From NCBI RefSeq assembly GCF_020509005.1, contig NC_063012.1, positions 3,410,001-3,474,000 on the forward strand: a DNA stretch of 64,000 bases, in the 5' to 3' direction. The notes beneath the pieces were generated by a model, which ran no database searches, had not been told where the DNA came from, and worked only from the letters and a program-made list of their open reading frames with translations. The stretch comes from Fulvia fulva. Its lineage: Eukaryota; Ascomycota; Dothideomycetes; Mycosphaerellales; Mycosphaerellaceae. Both the position numbers and the translations under genes were made by a program. Shown piece after piece: positions 1 through 10,599 of this stretch. Position 1 is the first letter of the stretch, and the number at the start of each line of letters is the position of its first letter.

Positions 1-1
1 G

Positions 2-1052
2 AAAAGCAGTTGGAAATGGATTCTGGGCAGCGACGACAACGACAAGAAATCGAAAGACGACCAATCAGAATCGTCGAAGAAATCCAGCAAACTGTCTAAG
101 CAGTCCGCTGACAAGGCGAGACTTGATGTGTTGCAGAACTCGATAGACGGTACGGTACCTGCCCGAGGACGTGAAAGCATAGTGCTGAACCGGGAAGACA
201 TCGAGCTAGACGAGGAGCGCAAGAAGGAAGGCAAGAAGCCAGCTCAGCCCAAGAAGGAGAAGGAGAAGGACGGATTGCTATCCGCGCTCTTCGGCGGCAG
301 GAAGAAGACGTCTGACGGCGATCTGAAAGAGAAGAAGCGTAAGACTGATCGAGGGCTATCCCCGGAGCCGGCGCCTCGGATTCTCAAACCCGACATTGAT
401 TACAATTGGACCCGCTTCAGTATTCTGGAGGAACGAGCCATATACCGCATGGCCCATATCAAGCTTGCCAACCCGAGGCGAGCATTGTACAGCCAGGTGC
501 TACTGTCGAATTTTATGTATTCTTACCTTGCAAAGGTTCAGATGATGCACCCTCAAATACAGATACCCGCTGCTCAGCGAGCGGCACAACAACGAGGCCA
601 GAAGGAACAAGAACCACAGCAGGCGCAACAGCAGCAGCAACAGCATCCCCCTGAGTACAATCAGTACCAGAGGTGGCAGGAGGTAAGTACCGCGCCATTC
701 TGATGCGGCAACACGATAGACTAATCGTCGACCTTAGCAACAAGCACGAGAGCAAGCAGCTCAACAATCGCAGGACAACTCAAGCCGCACAAGTTTCGAT
801 ATGATCCACGAAGGGCAACAGCGGGACAGCTTTGATCCGAACGATCAATCCTCAAGCAACCACGACCGACAAAAGTCCGACGACCACGGCCGTAATGCAT
901 ACGCCTACTCCTCTCAATCTGGCCCGGGGCACGCGCGAACGAATGGTGGGAACTACAGCGTGGCGAGTACTCACGATTATCTCGGGTACTCTAGCCAACA
1001 GCAGGACTTGTGGGAAGATGATGAACGAGAACAGGAACTGTGGTCTCGATGA
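2..1052 (+). CDS. ZDS1: ZDS1/ZDS2-like protein, C-terminal part (5' truncated by window)
   Basis: The frame is already open at position 2 and continues to a stop at 1050-1052, so the gene starts outside the window. One intron, 683-737 (GTAAGT..TTAG, 55 bp, phase 0), joins two exons in frame. The first exon carries the conserved ZDS C-terminal block, with FSILEERAIYRMAHIKLANP followed by a LSNFMYSYLAKV core, after a Lys/Glu-rich linker. A short SSWKWILGSD block lies at the window edge. The second exon is Gln/Ser-rich and disordered. In yeast, ZDS proteins bind the PP2A subunit Cdc55 through this C-terminal domain and control mitotic entry and polarity; that role is inferred here from homology. 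The N-terminal majority of the protein is not visible. Confidence 0.85.
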
Positions 1053-1630
1053 CAGGACCATTAGCATTGCCTCGCCTGATACGGCGCATACATACTAGCC
1101 AAGCGGCCGCGAACTCTTGGGGCGCGCACATTGACGTGCCGATGCTGCCTGTAACATATTATCGCCATCTGCATAGGTCGCAGCCTAGTGAAACGAACGA
1201 TCTTGCACAAGCCCTGACAAGACAAATCAGAGGTCGAGAAGAGTTTGACTTGGCCCCAAATCTGCTAGCGTGATCGTTGCACTACCAGTGAATCTGAAGG
1301 GCCCCTCCGAACTGTGGCTGAGCCTCAGTCATTCTGAGGTCATCGAACGTGGCTCAAGCTGCATGATGTGTGTACCGCCGCCGATATGAAGTTTGTAGTG
1401 CCGCCCTCGTGATAGTCTCCATTGCCTCGTGCTTGTTCGTTCTTGTGATTGTAACCACGTCCACCCCACAATTATTTTCGGGCGTATCAACACTGTTCGT
1501 AGAACCACCAGCGTACCCGGCTCATCGAATATCGGAAGAGGTACGCCGAGGCATTCCTTTCAAGCTGCAGTCAAGATAGGACCTAACACTACACAGATCC
1601 AACTCCTAGTAACCAAGCAGAACAGCAACG
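1053..1630. other. Intergenic region, no supported gene
   Basis: This is the ZDS1 3' flank and the promoter of the small mitochondrial-type gene. Short open frames exist but have no recognisable motif and mostly lack a good start. I see no RNA gene or repeat. Confidence 0.5.
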
Positions 1631-1951
1631 ATGGTACTTCTACGATCGATGTTCAGGGCAACGACACAGCGCTGTATTCAACCTGCACGCTTGCAGGCAC
1701 ATGTTCGAACGTTGACCTCCACACAATGCATGAGGCTGAAGGAAGACAAGCCGCAGAGTCCGCAAGAGATTGAGTCTGCTAAGCAAGAGCAATTAAAGAC
1801 GGGCAAGCGCAAGGAGGAGCTCGAGTCTGCAAGCGAGTCGGTCGTGGGCGCGGACAGGCAGGAAGTCGGGAATCACGACGACCACATCAAAGAGCTGCAG
1901 CAAGAAGGTGCAAAGGAGAAGCAGAAGGAGCATCCGGAGGGCAAGTCGTGA
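1631..1951 (+). CDS. Small mitochondrial-type hydrophilic protein
   Basis: A single exon of 106 codons. The first 40 residues are rich in Arg, Ser and Thr with no acidic residue, typical of a mitochondrial presequence. The rest is strongly charged and helical (stretch PQEIESAKQEQLK, later KEKQKEHPEGKS). Small ascomycete proteins with this layout (presequence, SPEEIEKAKQEQLKK-like segment, DHPEGK-like end) are common and of unknown function; I recognise the pattern but not a name. A second in-frame ATG at 1649 would shorten the presequence by six residues. Isolated on the plus strand between ZDS1 and the hydrolase-like gene. No domain with a known reaction is visible. Confidence 0.7.
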   Translation: MVLLRSMFRATTQRCIQPARLQAHVRTLTSTQCMRLKEDKPQSPQEIESAKQEQLKTGKRKEELESASESVVGADRQEVGNHDDHIKELQQEGAKEKQKEHPEGKS

Positions 1952-2295
1952 ATGTGAGGATGATGGATGTTGTGTATAAGTTACATGTAGTGTACAGTCG
2001 AGTGGTTGTTAGGCATGCTGAGAACATCCTCAACTGCTCCGATTTGGATTGGCTGAGTCAGCGCATTGAAACGTCTCACGCTTGCACAACGCGTCGAGCT
2101 TCTTCTTCGTTTCATCTACGGTCAATTGATCCGGCGACGTCGTTGATGGCATGTTGCGATGCTCTCCACGCATCATTCTCCTCCACAATGAGAGCCTAAG
2201 CTCTTGCCGCTGGTTGAGTGCAGCGACCAAGCGGCGTGCGAGGCATGAAACAGTTCAGGTACCTTGTCAGAGCAATGGCAGTATAACCATAGAGT
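1952..2295. other. Intergenic region
   Basis: 344 bp between two plus-strand genes, acting as 3' flank and promoter. I see no repeat, RNA gene or convincing open frame. Confidence 0.45.
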
Positions 2296-3366
2296 ATGCT
2301 AGTGAAAGTGCCGGAAGGAACTTTGCTAATCATCAGCAGTGTCCACAAGCCTCTCCAATCGACTGCTTCTTCTAGCGGCGCTGGATCTGTGTTGCTGTAC
2401 TTGCCTCGCAAGCCGTCGGTGGAAGACAACGCAGAGGATGCCTCCAACATATCGATTCTGCAATCAACCCCGAATGCACATATCGTCAAGATCAACTATC
2501 GTGCCAGCGACAAGGCTCAGTTCCCTACTCCCATCCACGATGTACTGGCAGGCCACGACTGGGTCGTCTCGAATCTCCTGGTCAAGCGAGCAATCACCCG
2601 GCCTGGTCGTTCCGAACACGTTGGCAAAATCGCTGTGTGCGGTGAGCTGCTAGGAGGCGGTCTAGCCACGACATTGGCTCTCACTGAGTGTAGGATTGGA
2701 GAATCCGGCATCATAGCTGCAGCAGTCAACAATCCCATCACAGACTGGGTCGAGCTGGGTGGTAATGACAGCGATGCAAGCACCGCAGACCAGCAGCTGG
2801 AATTGCAAGACCTGCTGAAGCAGCGTGGTGCTCTCTTTCGCAAGCCAGAGCATTACTACGACCCATTCGCATCTCCGATTTTGTTCTTCCGCTCAGCAGG
2901 CCTTGATGTGCCTGGGCATATCGAAGGGAAACCAATGGACGACATGGATGAGCTATCACGGTTGGAGCGCATGGAGTACCTCCATGAGCATGGTATCTTT
3001 GCAGATCTGGTCAAATCAGAAAGCTTGGAGGATGCTTTGGTCACCGTAACGAGGAGAAAAGCCACGCGAAGGTACCCAAGCAAGACACTAGGTCTTCGAC
3101 TACCCCCGTTTCGCGTCTCGGGCGGCAAAGGGTCAGTGCTCTCGACATCTACCATGGAAATGGTGATGCAGCTCCGGAAGAGCTACGAGAGACAGATTGA
3201 CGCAGGTGTGTTGCGCAATGTGTCTGCTGTAGCGGGAACAATGTCTGTAGATGCAATGCTTCAACATGAGCAGCACTCTGGTCTTGGCTCATGGGACGCT
3301 ACGAAATGTGGTCGAGCGAGGATGCAGCAAGCGGCCCAATGGCTTGCGCAGAAGCTGTCGCTGTAG
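2296..3366 (+). CDS. Alpha/beta-hydrolase-fold protein lacking the nucleophile serine
   Basis: A single exon of 356 residues. It has the order of an alpha/beta-hydrolase-3 type protein: a beta strand SVLLYLP (residues 31-37), HIVKINYRAS (62-71) at the place of the second core strand, a TPIHDVLAGHDWV segment (78-90) like the P..D...A..W helix, then a nucleophile-elbow-like segment VCGELLGGGLA (114-124). In catalytic members the elbow is G-x-S-x-G. Here it reads G-E-L-L-G, with Leu at the Ser position (residue 118). The fold is likely but esterase or lipase activity is not. A binding or regulatory role is possible. No signal peptide or membrane segment is seen, so a cytosolic location is likely. 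The ATG at 2296 gives an uninterrupted family-like N-terminus. Confidence 0.7.
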   Translation: MLVKVPEGTLLIISSVHKPLQSTASSSGAGSVLLYLPRKPSVEDNAEDASNISILQSTPNAHIVKINYRASDKAQFPTPIHDVLAGHDWVVSNLLVKRAITRPGRSEHVGKIAVCGELLGGGLATTLALTECRIGESGIIAAAVNNPITDWVELGGNDSDASTADQQLELQDLLKQRGALFRKPEHYYDPFASPILFFRSAGLDVPGHIEGKPMDDMDELSRLERMEYLHEHGIFADLVKSESLEDALVTVTRRKATRRYPSKTLGLRLPPFRVSGGKGSVLSTSTMEMVMQLRKSYERQIDAGVLRNVSAVAGTMSVDAMLQHEQHSGLGSWDATKCGRARMQQAAQWLAQKLSL

Positions 3367-3538
3367 AGCCTACGGTAGCAGAAGGAAGGCAGCCTGCAAT
3401 TGTGATGTGCATATGTATACTGGTAACAAACTCGAACGGTCTGTGCATAAACTAGCTTCGGCAATTTAATTATCCTTGCATCCCAATATTTCTTGTCTTG
3501 TGATTTACCGACGGCCGCCCTTTCCACCACAACACAAC

Positions 3539-4885
3539 ATGTCCAAACGTAAGCGAGGCAGCGATGCAGAGGAGGAGGATACGCTACCCGCTGCGACCGA
3601 CTTTCGCAGGCAACGGCAGATAGCGGCGACGTTCGAAGACAGCGCAAAACAACTCGCACGCGCATTCAAGGCGGGGAAGGGTTTCGAACGACAGAAGCTG
3701 GGACGACGGAAGAAGCATGCGGCCGCTGCAAAAGATGACAAGGACGTGGAAAGGATCGATGCCGAGGTGGCAGCCTTGAAGATACTCGACAACACCCTCG
3801 CTGCTGAACACCATCTCGCCAAATCGCTATTGAAGATCAAAGCCATTGCGACTTCACCGAACTTACCGCCCGATCTCCAGAGGCCAAAGCCGCTGCCTAC
3901 CGATGCGCCGTCCCTGAATGTCAATGCGAGATTGTGCAACTCGAATCCCGTGAAGGAAGCCTTTCCGACTGCCGTTGCGGCGGTGAAGCGCGAGTTTGGC
4001 ATCAAGGATGATCCGAAAGCGCCGAACAAGAAGAGGAGACTGCGAGCAAAGGACTATGATACTGCTGGCCGCGCCCGGTCCATGAGTGTAAGCTCGGCCG
4101 ATGATGAGGGTGATAATGGTGCACCTTTGCGCAAGAGACGAGCAGCCGAGGTTTCGGACGACGATTCAGAGCCGCAGGACGGTTCAGAGGGCTCGGAAGA
4201 CGATCTACAGCAGTATCGTGGTCGTCTGGCTTCATCCAGCGACGAGGAGGGTGACGACGACGGTCTTGACGGTGTCTCGGACATTGAGGAGCTGGAACGA
4301 CGATTGATGGCCGAGGGCATATCTCGCAAAGCTGGAAAGCGCAAAACAGACAAATACGACCATGCAGCAGATCTTTCTTTGTCCGAGCCATCGGACGACG
4401 AGTCTGTCGAGGAGCAACCCAGGAAAGCAGCCGCGCCGAAGAAGTCGTCCTTCATCCCATCGCTGACCATGGGAGGCTACATCTCCGGAAGTGGCTCAGA
4501 TCTCGATAGCGACGTTGACATCGCGCCGAAGAAGAACAGACGTGGTCAACGAGCTCGGCAAAAGATCTGGGAGCAGAAGTATGGCTCTCGTGCAACTCAC
4601 TTGCAGAATGAGCAACGGAATCAAGGTTGGGATCCAAAGCGAGGCGCAGTCGACAGTGATAGAGGTGGCAGATTTGGCAAGAACAAGGGCAATGGTGCGA
4701 ACAGTATGGCTTTGGGTAAAGATCGCAGAAATCCTGGCCAGACCAAGCCTGCCGCGGAGGTGAAAACGAAGCCTCGTAAGGACGATAGCGGCCCACTACA
4801 CCCAAGTTGGGAGGCTGCAAAACGTGCGAAGGAAAAGAAGTCGGCTCCGGTCGCCTTCCAAGGCAAGAAGATCAGTTTCGATTGA
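3539..4885 (+). CDS. BUD22: BUD22-family ribosome biogenesis protein
   Basis: A single exon of 448 residues. The frame is open further upstream, but the ATG at 3539 (MSKRKRG) is the family-like start. The N-terminal helical part includes a KSLLKIKAIATSPNLP core. The middle is acidic and Ser-rich, and the C-terminal part is basic (QKIWEQKYGSRATHL, then the end HPSWEAAKRAKEKKS..FQGKKISFD). This tail and the WEQKYG block are hallmarks of the BUD22 / SRF-binding-protein-1 family. In yeast Bud22 is an SSU-processome factor for 18S rRNA maturation in the nucleolus. Low complexity and basic clusters agree with a nucleolar protein. Confidence 0.85.
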   Translation: MSKRKRGSDAEEEDTLPAATDFRRQRQIAATFEDSAKQLARAFKAGKGFERQKLGRRKKHAAAAKDDKDVERIDAEVAALKILDNTLAAEHHLAKSLLKIKAIATSPNLPPDLQRPKPLPTDAPSLNVNARLCNSNPVKEAFPTAVAAVKREFGIKDDPKAPNKKRRLRAKDYDTAGRARSMSVSSADDEGDNGAPLRKRRAAEVSDDDSEPQDGSEGSEDDLQQYRGRLASSSDEEGDDDGLDGVSDIEELERRLMAEGISRKAGKRKTDKYDHAADLSLSEPSDDESVEEQPRKAAAPKKSSFIPSLTMGGYISGSGSDLDSDVDIAPKKNRRGQRARQKIWEQKYGSRATHLQNEQRNQGWDPKRGAVDSDRGGRFGKNKGNGANSMALGKDRRNPGQTKPAAEVKTKPRKDDSGPLHPSWEAAKRAKEKKSAPVAFQGKKISFD

Positions 4886-6925
4886 TCTATGCAGACTCGA
4901 TTCGACCTATTGTCATTCGTCGAACTATGCCGCAGCTTATCAAAGGGTGCAGTCCTACCCTCTACAAGTCCGGATATGTTCTGCTTTCTGACCAGGGCTG
5001 CGCCCGGCGGATATGTAAAATGTTCAGCGACAGCACATTGCCATCCGATAGCGACTTGTCCGAAAAGATGGCTCAGCGATTTTGCATGACGCCAAGTGAA
5101 GCACCCAGCATCGACGCATTGGTCGCGGCGGGTCCAACCGAAGAGCATCCTTCGACCTATCTCGGACCGCTCGAAAAGATCGCAGCCATCTGCAAATGAT
5201 TCTATGCATCACTGGCTCGAGACTGAGGACTGAATTCAATATTATTTATCCCGGCTGTGGGCGCAGCAAAGATGAAGGGCCAATCTGCATCCCTTCCTAA
5301 CATCGAACAGCTTGACCACGAGACGCTGTCCAACGCAATTGTTAGCGACGAAGCATAGCATTCCAGCTATTGAAAGCTTCAACACACCAGTCAACATGTC
5401 CAAGATCGATTGCAGAAAAAGCGACGCAGTACTCCACCAGTAGGTACCAGCAGTGTCTGATCGTACCTCAGAAGCACCGTACAGAGGGGCGATGTAGGGT
5501 AGTAGCAGGCACAGAATAGAAGCCGTGTCCTCGTTGACGTCCTCTGTGCTGGCCAATCTAGAACGACCTGCCTCACCCGTGCAGCACACAGTCATGAGGA
5601 GTCGACACGCATCTCGCACCCGAGTGCCCTTTTCGAACGCTGTTCACTGCCCTATGAATGGAGTGGGGGCGAGTATAGATACCGTGGGCAAAGCTTGGTT
5701 GACCCGGCATAGAGCCCTCGGAGAATGAAGGCAGTTGTACGCACATGGCTGAAGGTGCGGTGCATTGCATTAGTCTGCTGTGCCGTGTCCAAAAGCTCCA
5801 CGCCGTTCAATGTGCAGATGTCAAGTCACATCATGTGGAGTCAAGAGCACCGTCTTCATGATCGACTGAACACCACTGCAATGCCCATTGAACGTTATGT
5901 ACACCAAGCATTGGGTACATGTACACTGTCCTCCAGCAGAACCCTAGGCTGCGATGAGGGCGATTTGGCTGAGGTCGGTATGCCGCGTGCTGAGCTACGC
6001 CCAGTGTTCCATTCTCGATTCCTTGGGATGCTGTCTGCAATGCCGCTGTGACGGTACCGCACGATCTGTCTGCCAGGAGGCCACAGATGAAGCACATCCC
6101 CAGACGAAAACTTTCCCCACGGCAGTCGGTTCCTCGCCTGAGCTTAATTCATCCTCGAATCCTCCCGTATCACTAGCGTGCAAGGGCGCACCACACTAAG
6201 CCTTGTGACCTCTGTCCTATCGCATCAATTCCCCATCGGCGACAGCAGCAGTAGTATAGTCCTTCCGAGCGATTCGACTGACAGGTATGACCTCAGCTCC
6301 ATGCCGTTCGTTGCTTTCGTGTCAAGCCATGCCAAGAAGATCTGTAATTCAGATGATTCAGCTTGTACCGATATAGAGCTGGTTCTGACCGTGCCCTAGA
6401 GAGGGTTCAAGCAGGAAGTCCTGATTTGCACCAAGACCCATCTTCACTTGACCAAGTCAGGAAGGTCGACTGCCAACAAGCAGTGCAACAGACCCGGCGT
6501 TGCAGTGTGACGCTACTCTCCGACATGATGCCCTTTTCGTCTGCTCCAATGGCGACTTGCAGGGCTCGCTTGACCTTTAACAGCTTGCTCGGAGTTCAAA
6601 GAATGCCGAATCAACGTGGTGCCCACGGCAGATGTGCTCCCCGGGTGCAGCCCACATATGTTCGGTCTCGCTTCAGGAGAGACTGATGCACAAGCCAAAC
6701 TCAAGCTGCTGGTGTGTTGCGCTGCCTCAGACATCTACCAAAATCGTGTCGCGACACTTCTTGGCAATCCATGCCCAGACCAGGGAAAAGTGCCCATTTC
6801 GATTGCGGCTGAGGCTTCGTTGCAGTCAAGATATATTCTAATGCCATATGTCTTTGCCGTGGACGCTCGCTTTTTCTGAACACGGGCTTGCAAAAGCATT
6901 TTCTTTCTAATCTGTGATCAAGAAC
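4886..6925. other. 2-kb stretch without a supported gene
   Basis: No open frame here shows a recognisable domain. Two weak candidates deserve mention. One is a plus-strand frame from the ATG at 4928 to 5199, just after BUD22 (90 codons), whose final part has coding-like composition. The other is a minus-strand frame 5619-5242 (about 125 codons) with hydrophobic stretches. Neither has supporting splice or motif evidence. The part from about 6.2 to 6.9 kb is presumably the promoter of the Zn2Cys6 gene. I see no tRNA or repeat. Confidence 0.45.
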
Positions 6926-8491
6926 ATGACACAACTGGGCACGAAGAAGAGTCGCAAGGGTTGCACCAACTGTAAGAGGAGACGGGTGAAGGTATGCCAG
7001 TATTGGAGATGCGACGTATGCCAATCGCTGACGATCAGACAGTGCAACGAACAGACCCCTTGTGCGAACTGCATGCGAAGGGGAGAGCAATGCAGCCTTC
7101 TGGCGTTCCCCAGCATCAATGTGAGTCGATTCGCCCAGGCTCGCCACCATATGATCAGACATTTGATCTGCTGCTATCGACAGCCATCTCGACAGCGGTA
7201 AAGAGGCATCTCGGGCGCTCGGGGCCATCTACATCTCCGTGATGCTCTTCGAGGTCTCGACGAAGGACCGCCAAGAGAAGGGATGCATATCCACTAGTAC
7301 TAATCAGTGATGCTTTCTTAGGCCGACTCAGGGCATACTCACAACGACCACAGCCTCCCCAGAAGTTCAGAAGAATGGATCCAAGACCTGGAACTAATGC
7401 ACCACTACGACCGCGACACTCTGCTCCAACCTCTCGGCGTCCGTGATGAATGTCAGCATCTATGGCAAGAAAACATACCCCGAGAAGCCATCAAGCACCC
7501 GTTCTTGATGCATGGCATTCTCGCCCTATCAGCCCTCCACATCGCACATGAGCGCCCAGCAGAATCAGAAAAGTATCTGCAGCTATGCGACAAACACCAG
7601 ACAAAGGCTCTGGAGATGTTCCGGTCGGTGTTGTGTGCGGACATTTCACCTGACGTGAGCGCCGCCCTGTTTGCGCTCTCGAGTACCGTATCAATACTAT
7701 CGATGGGTCGATCATGTACCGAAGCATCCCTGATGCCAGAGCTACAATACATTGGGATGGAGCAGGTCGCGGAGCTCTTTCTCCTTACCCGGGGTGTGCG
7801 TGACCTGATATATACCTGCATGACATGGGTCAGCGCAGGGCCTTTAGGCCCACTACTGGACGACCATTTCCTCCTACTTGCAGAGAGCGAGGTCTACCTT
7901 CCGGTAGCTGTGCAAAAGCAATTCAGCTACTTGCAGTCGATGCTAGTGGAGTCATGTCCGGTTGAATATTGTCCCGACTGTGAGCGAGCGCTCAAGTGTC
8001 TGGAGGACGTGTACTGCAATGTCGTTCGATTATCGCCTACGGATGAGGTCGAGACAAGCCAAATATGGCGGTGGATGTTACCGGTTCCATCCGAATTTGT
8101 GAGGATGATATCAGCTTGCTCTCCGCCTGCACTCGTGATACTCGCCCATTTCGCCGCTGTCTCTCTGTCTGTCCGGAAAGCGTGGTATACGAAGAACTGG
8201 GGACAATATGTACTAAGCGGCGTCAGTATGATGCTCTACGGGACTGAGTTCTACCATTGCCTGGATTGGCCTTTGGAGCAGGCCAGGACTAGAATGGTGA
8301 GTAATACCAAAATACTTTCGTATGCGCTGATTGTTGCTGACACCGGACTGTAGATGGTGCTTACACATCTTGGAGAGATCGATAGTGACATGAATGACAA
8401 TTCACCTCCTGCGGCGAAGCTTGCGCTGGATGAGACACTTCTTCTGGACAGCGAGATAATTCAAGCGGACTTGGGCTTCGTCGATTTCTGA
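6926..8491 (+). CDS. Zn2Cys6 transcription factor with Fungal_trans_2-like domain
   Basis: Four exons: 6926-6991, 7043-7120, 7322-8296, 8354-8491, giving 418 residues. The zinc cluster is split by intron 1 (6992-7042): the first half is GCTNCKRRRVK and the second CNEQTPCANCMRRGEQC, giving the C-x2-C-x6-C-x6-C-x2-C-x6-C pattern for binuclear DNA binding. Intron 2 (7121-7321) is long at 201 bp and its borders are the least certain; its end has a good TACTAAT..CTTAG signal. The region starting ELMHHYDRDTLLQPLG and HPFLMHGILALSALHIA matches the UPC2-like fungal regulatory domain. Intron 3 is 8297-8353. Likely a nuclear regulator; target genes are unknown and no biosynthetic cluster lies beside it. 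Confidence 0.8.
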
Positions 8492-8959
8492 GGTGGCCAG
8501 GACTGCTTACGAGGAAAGGAACCCCATGAGAGACCGCTCGGTCGACATCATGCGCAACAGAGGATCTGGTCGGCAAACGACACACAGTGGGCTGGAAGAG
8601 GCCGAACGACCACTCCAAGGGTCGGAAAGATCGCCGCAGGATACTAGAACTCGCAGATATCGATCGAGAGGAACTGCTCGAGTATCAATATCTGAAGGCA
8701 CAGGGGCAGAAATCAAATCGTGATAGATGGTGGTGCTGAAAACGACGGCTCTAATCGCAGGGTATGCGATACTGCATGCTCGAGCTACGCAGACTCACCC
8801 GATCCCCAGCATGGACGTGCGTTGAGCCAGGGCCAGTTGTCTTGGTAGAAAAGGACAACCAGAAAGGATAGCCTTCCTTGTAGAGCGTGAGCGCGTGTGT
8901 AGTCTTGATAGACGGCTCTTTCTATGTTCATATCTTGCAAAATTCCGCCTTTTCCTTCC
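8492..8959. other. Convergent intergenic region
   Basis: 468 bp between the 3' ends of the Zn2Cys6 gene (plus) and the cytochrome b5 gene (minus). It should hold both 3' UTRs. I see no supported gene. Confidence 0.5.
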
Positions 8960-9526
8960 TTACGACTTGTTCTGGGATTGCTGCAGGTACTGGTATGCAA
9001 AAAATGCTACGGCGGCGCCAACGAGAATGACGGCGTAGACGGCGACGCTGCCGTTGCCGCCAGCTTGGACAGCCTTCCGTGTGTCGGCGACCTGCTGTGC
9101 GGCGGACTTTGGTGCTGGATCACCCTCCTACGAGGCAGGTCAGCGACAAGGTCCGGCCATGCAATGTCTCTGATGACAAGGGATACCTGTCTCTTGAGGT
9201 TGCCAACCAGCAGACCTTCGAGGATCTCTCGGGCCTCGTCACTGTGGCCAACGTCTTCGAACGCCTCGGTTGCGTCCTGGCCGCCTACATCGAGCAGGAC
9301 CTCCTCACCACCTCTGTTGTCAAATCTTACTGTCAGCCGAAGGATCACACGCCGAAGTGCCGCGGGAATCGATGAGGATGACGGGTGGAGTGGCGGATCA
9401 GACGTACGGGTGCTCGTCGACGAAGCTCGAGGAGTTGTAGACCTTGTCGTGGATGACGAGGTAGAGGTCCTTCTTGGACGTGTGTTCGGAGACGTCGGAG
9501 TAGGTGAATTCCTTGGTGTCAGACAT
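8960..9526 (-). CDS. CYB5: Cytochrome b5
   Basis: Three exons on the minus strand: 9526-9408, 9313-9187, 9127-8960, for 137 residues. The heme domain starts [20 protein letters not shown] and continues with FVDEHPGG, where the HPGG is rebuilt exactly across intron 1 (9407-9314). The second heme ligand lies in EDVGHSDEA. Intron 2 is 9186-9128. A C-terminal hydrophobic helix ([21 protein letters not shown]) anchors it in the ER membrane. Family role: electron donor to desaturases, hydroxylases and P450s. Length and layout are normal for tail-anchored fungal cytochrome b5. A long open frame extends upstream of the start but no motif supports a longer protein. Confidence 0.93.
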
Positions 9527-10599
9527 GGTGCGATATCGATGTCGGCGCGAGATGCGAGGTTGTGCGTGTGTGTTTGGCGGGGGCAAGAGCAGCAGCAGCG
9601 CGCTCAGCAGTGTGTGTCGAAGGGACGTTGTGTGGTGCGTGGTTGATGTTGGCGAGACGGGATCCGAGCGCCAGCTGTGTAGTTCTATAGTCGGGAATGG
9701 GATGGTCAGCACGCGCATGCACCGCCTTGATTGGATCCCACTTCTGAGCTCGTGCTTTGCCGAGAATTGTCCTTGGAGGGAGCTAGATGATGATGTACCT
9801 CCTACAATTCCACCACACCGACGACGCGATGACGCAGGCAATTCTTTCCAGCGGCACCTCGTTGCTCGTTCTCGTACATACATGTACTTGCTGTCCGTCT
9901 CCCGCAATCCTCTCCGCAGCTGCCCTCTCGTCGCTGCCTCGTGCTGCATTGCCTAGCGGAGCTGTCTTCCGTGTGCTGTGCCGGCTGCGGAGCGACAAAC
10001 CTACCTCCTGCCTGCGCTTCGGCCTCTGGCTTCGGCAAAGGACAATCATCTCGGCTTCACGTGCAAACTTGAATGTCACGAGCACAAGTTCGTCTTTCCC
10101 ATATCGTCACTTGACAGCAGTATCTATTCGACAGAGCCTCACGCATCCTCGAACGGGCGGGCTGGAGTGTTGTTGTAGTAATGTGGTATACCAAGAAGAA
10201 CCTCTTCGAATCCCATTGCCCCTTCCCTTGCCATAATTCTTCCCCTCACTCGCGCGCCCCGTCTTACCACATCCCCGACAGTTGACCCCATGCTGTCTAT
10301 TTGTGCAACGCTGTTTCCCGTGAAAGCTCGCGACACTGCGATTGAATAAATATTCTGAAGCCATCATCGCACCCGTTGCTACACATTGCCGTTTGATCTG
10401 ACAACCGTGTGCGACTTCCTTGCGCCCAGATAGCAAGAATGCTTGTTAACACGCGGAACGCTCACTCGAAATGCCAAATGCTTACTGCCCATCACCCGCA
10501 TCGGTCCAGAAACGGTGACCTTTGCGGAAGATGCAGCTTCCTGTAGCTTCATGCTGTCACGCGTCGGACAACAGAACGTGCCACACCAGGACATAAAGC
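9527..10599. other. Upstream region of cytochrome b5 and 3' flank of STE20-like gene
   Basis: 1.07 kb. Open frames of 60-180 codons occur on both strands but are of low complexity and carry no motif. The part next to 9526 is the cytochrome b5 promoter and 5' UTR. No RNA gene was recognised. Confidence 0.45.

Noticed and set aside
4928..5199. 90-codon frame directly downstream of BUD22
   Set aside because: It has partly coding-like composition but no motif, no upstream space for a promoter and no splice support; left as unassigned.
9128..9186. Cytochrome b5 intron 2 as a third member of the shared-intron family
   Set aside because: It shares only short pieces (AGAGACATTG, CTGACC) in the wrong spacing; similarity is not above chance.
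9398..9949. Long minus-strand frame extending 140 codons upstream of the cytochrome b5 start
   Set aside because: The protein family begins at MSDTKEFTY; the upstream part is low complexity and has no similarity to cytochrome b5 N-termini.
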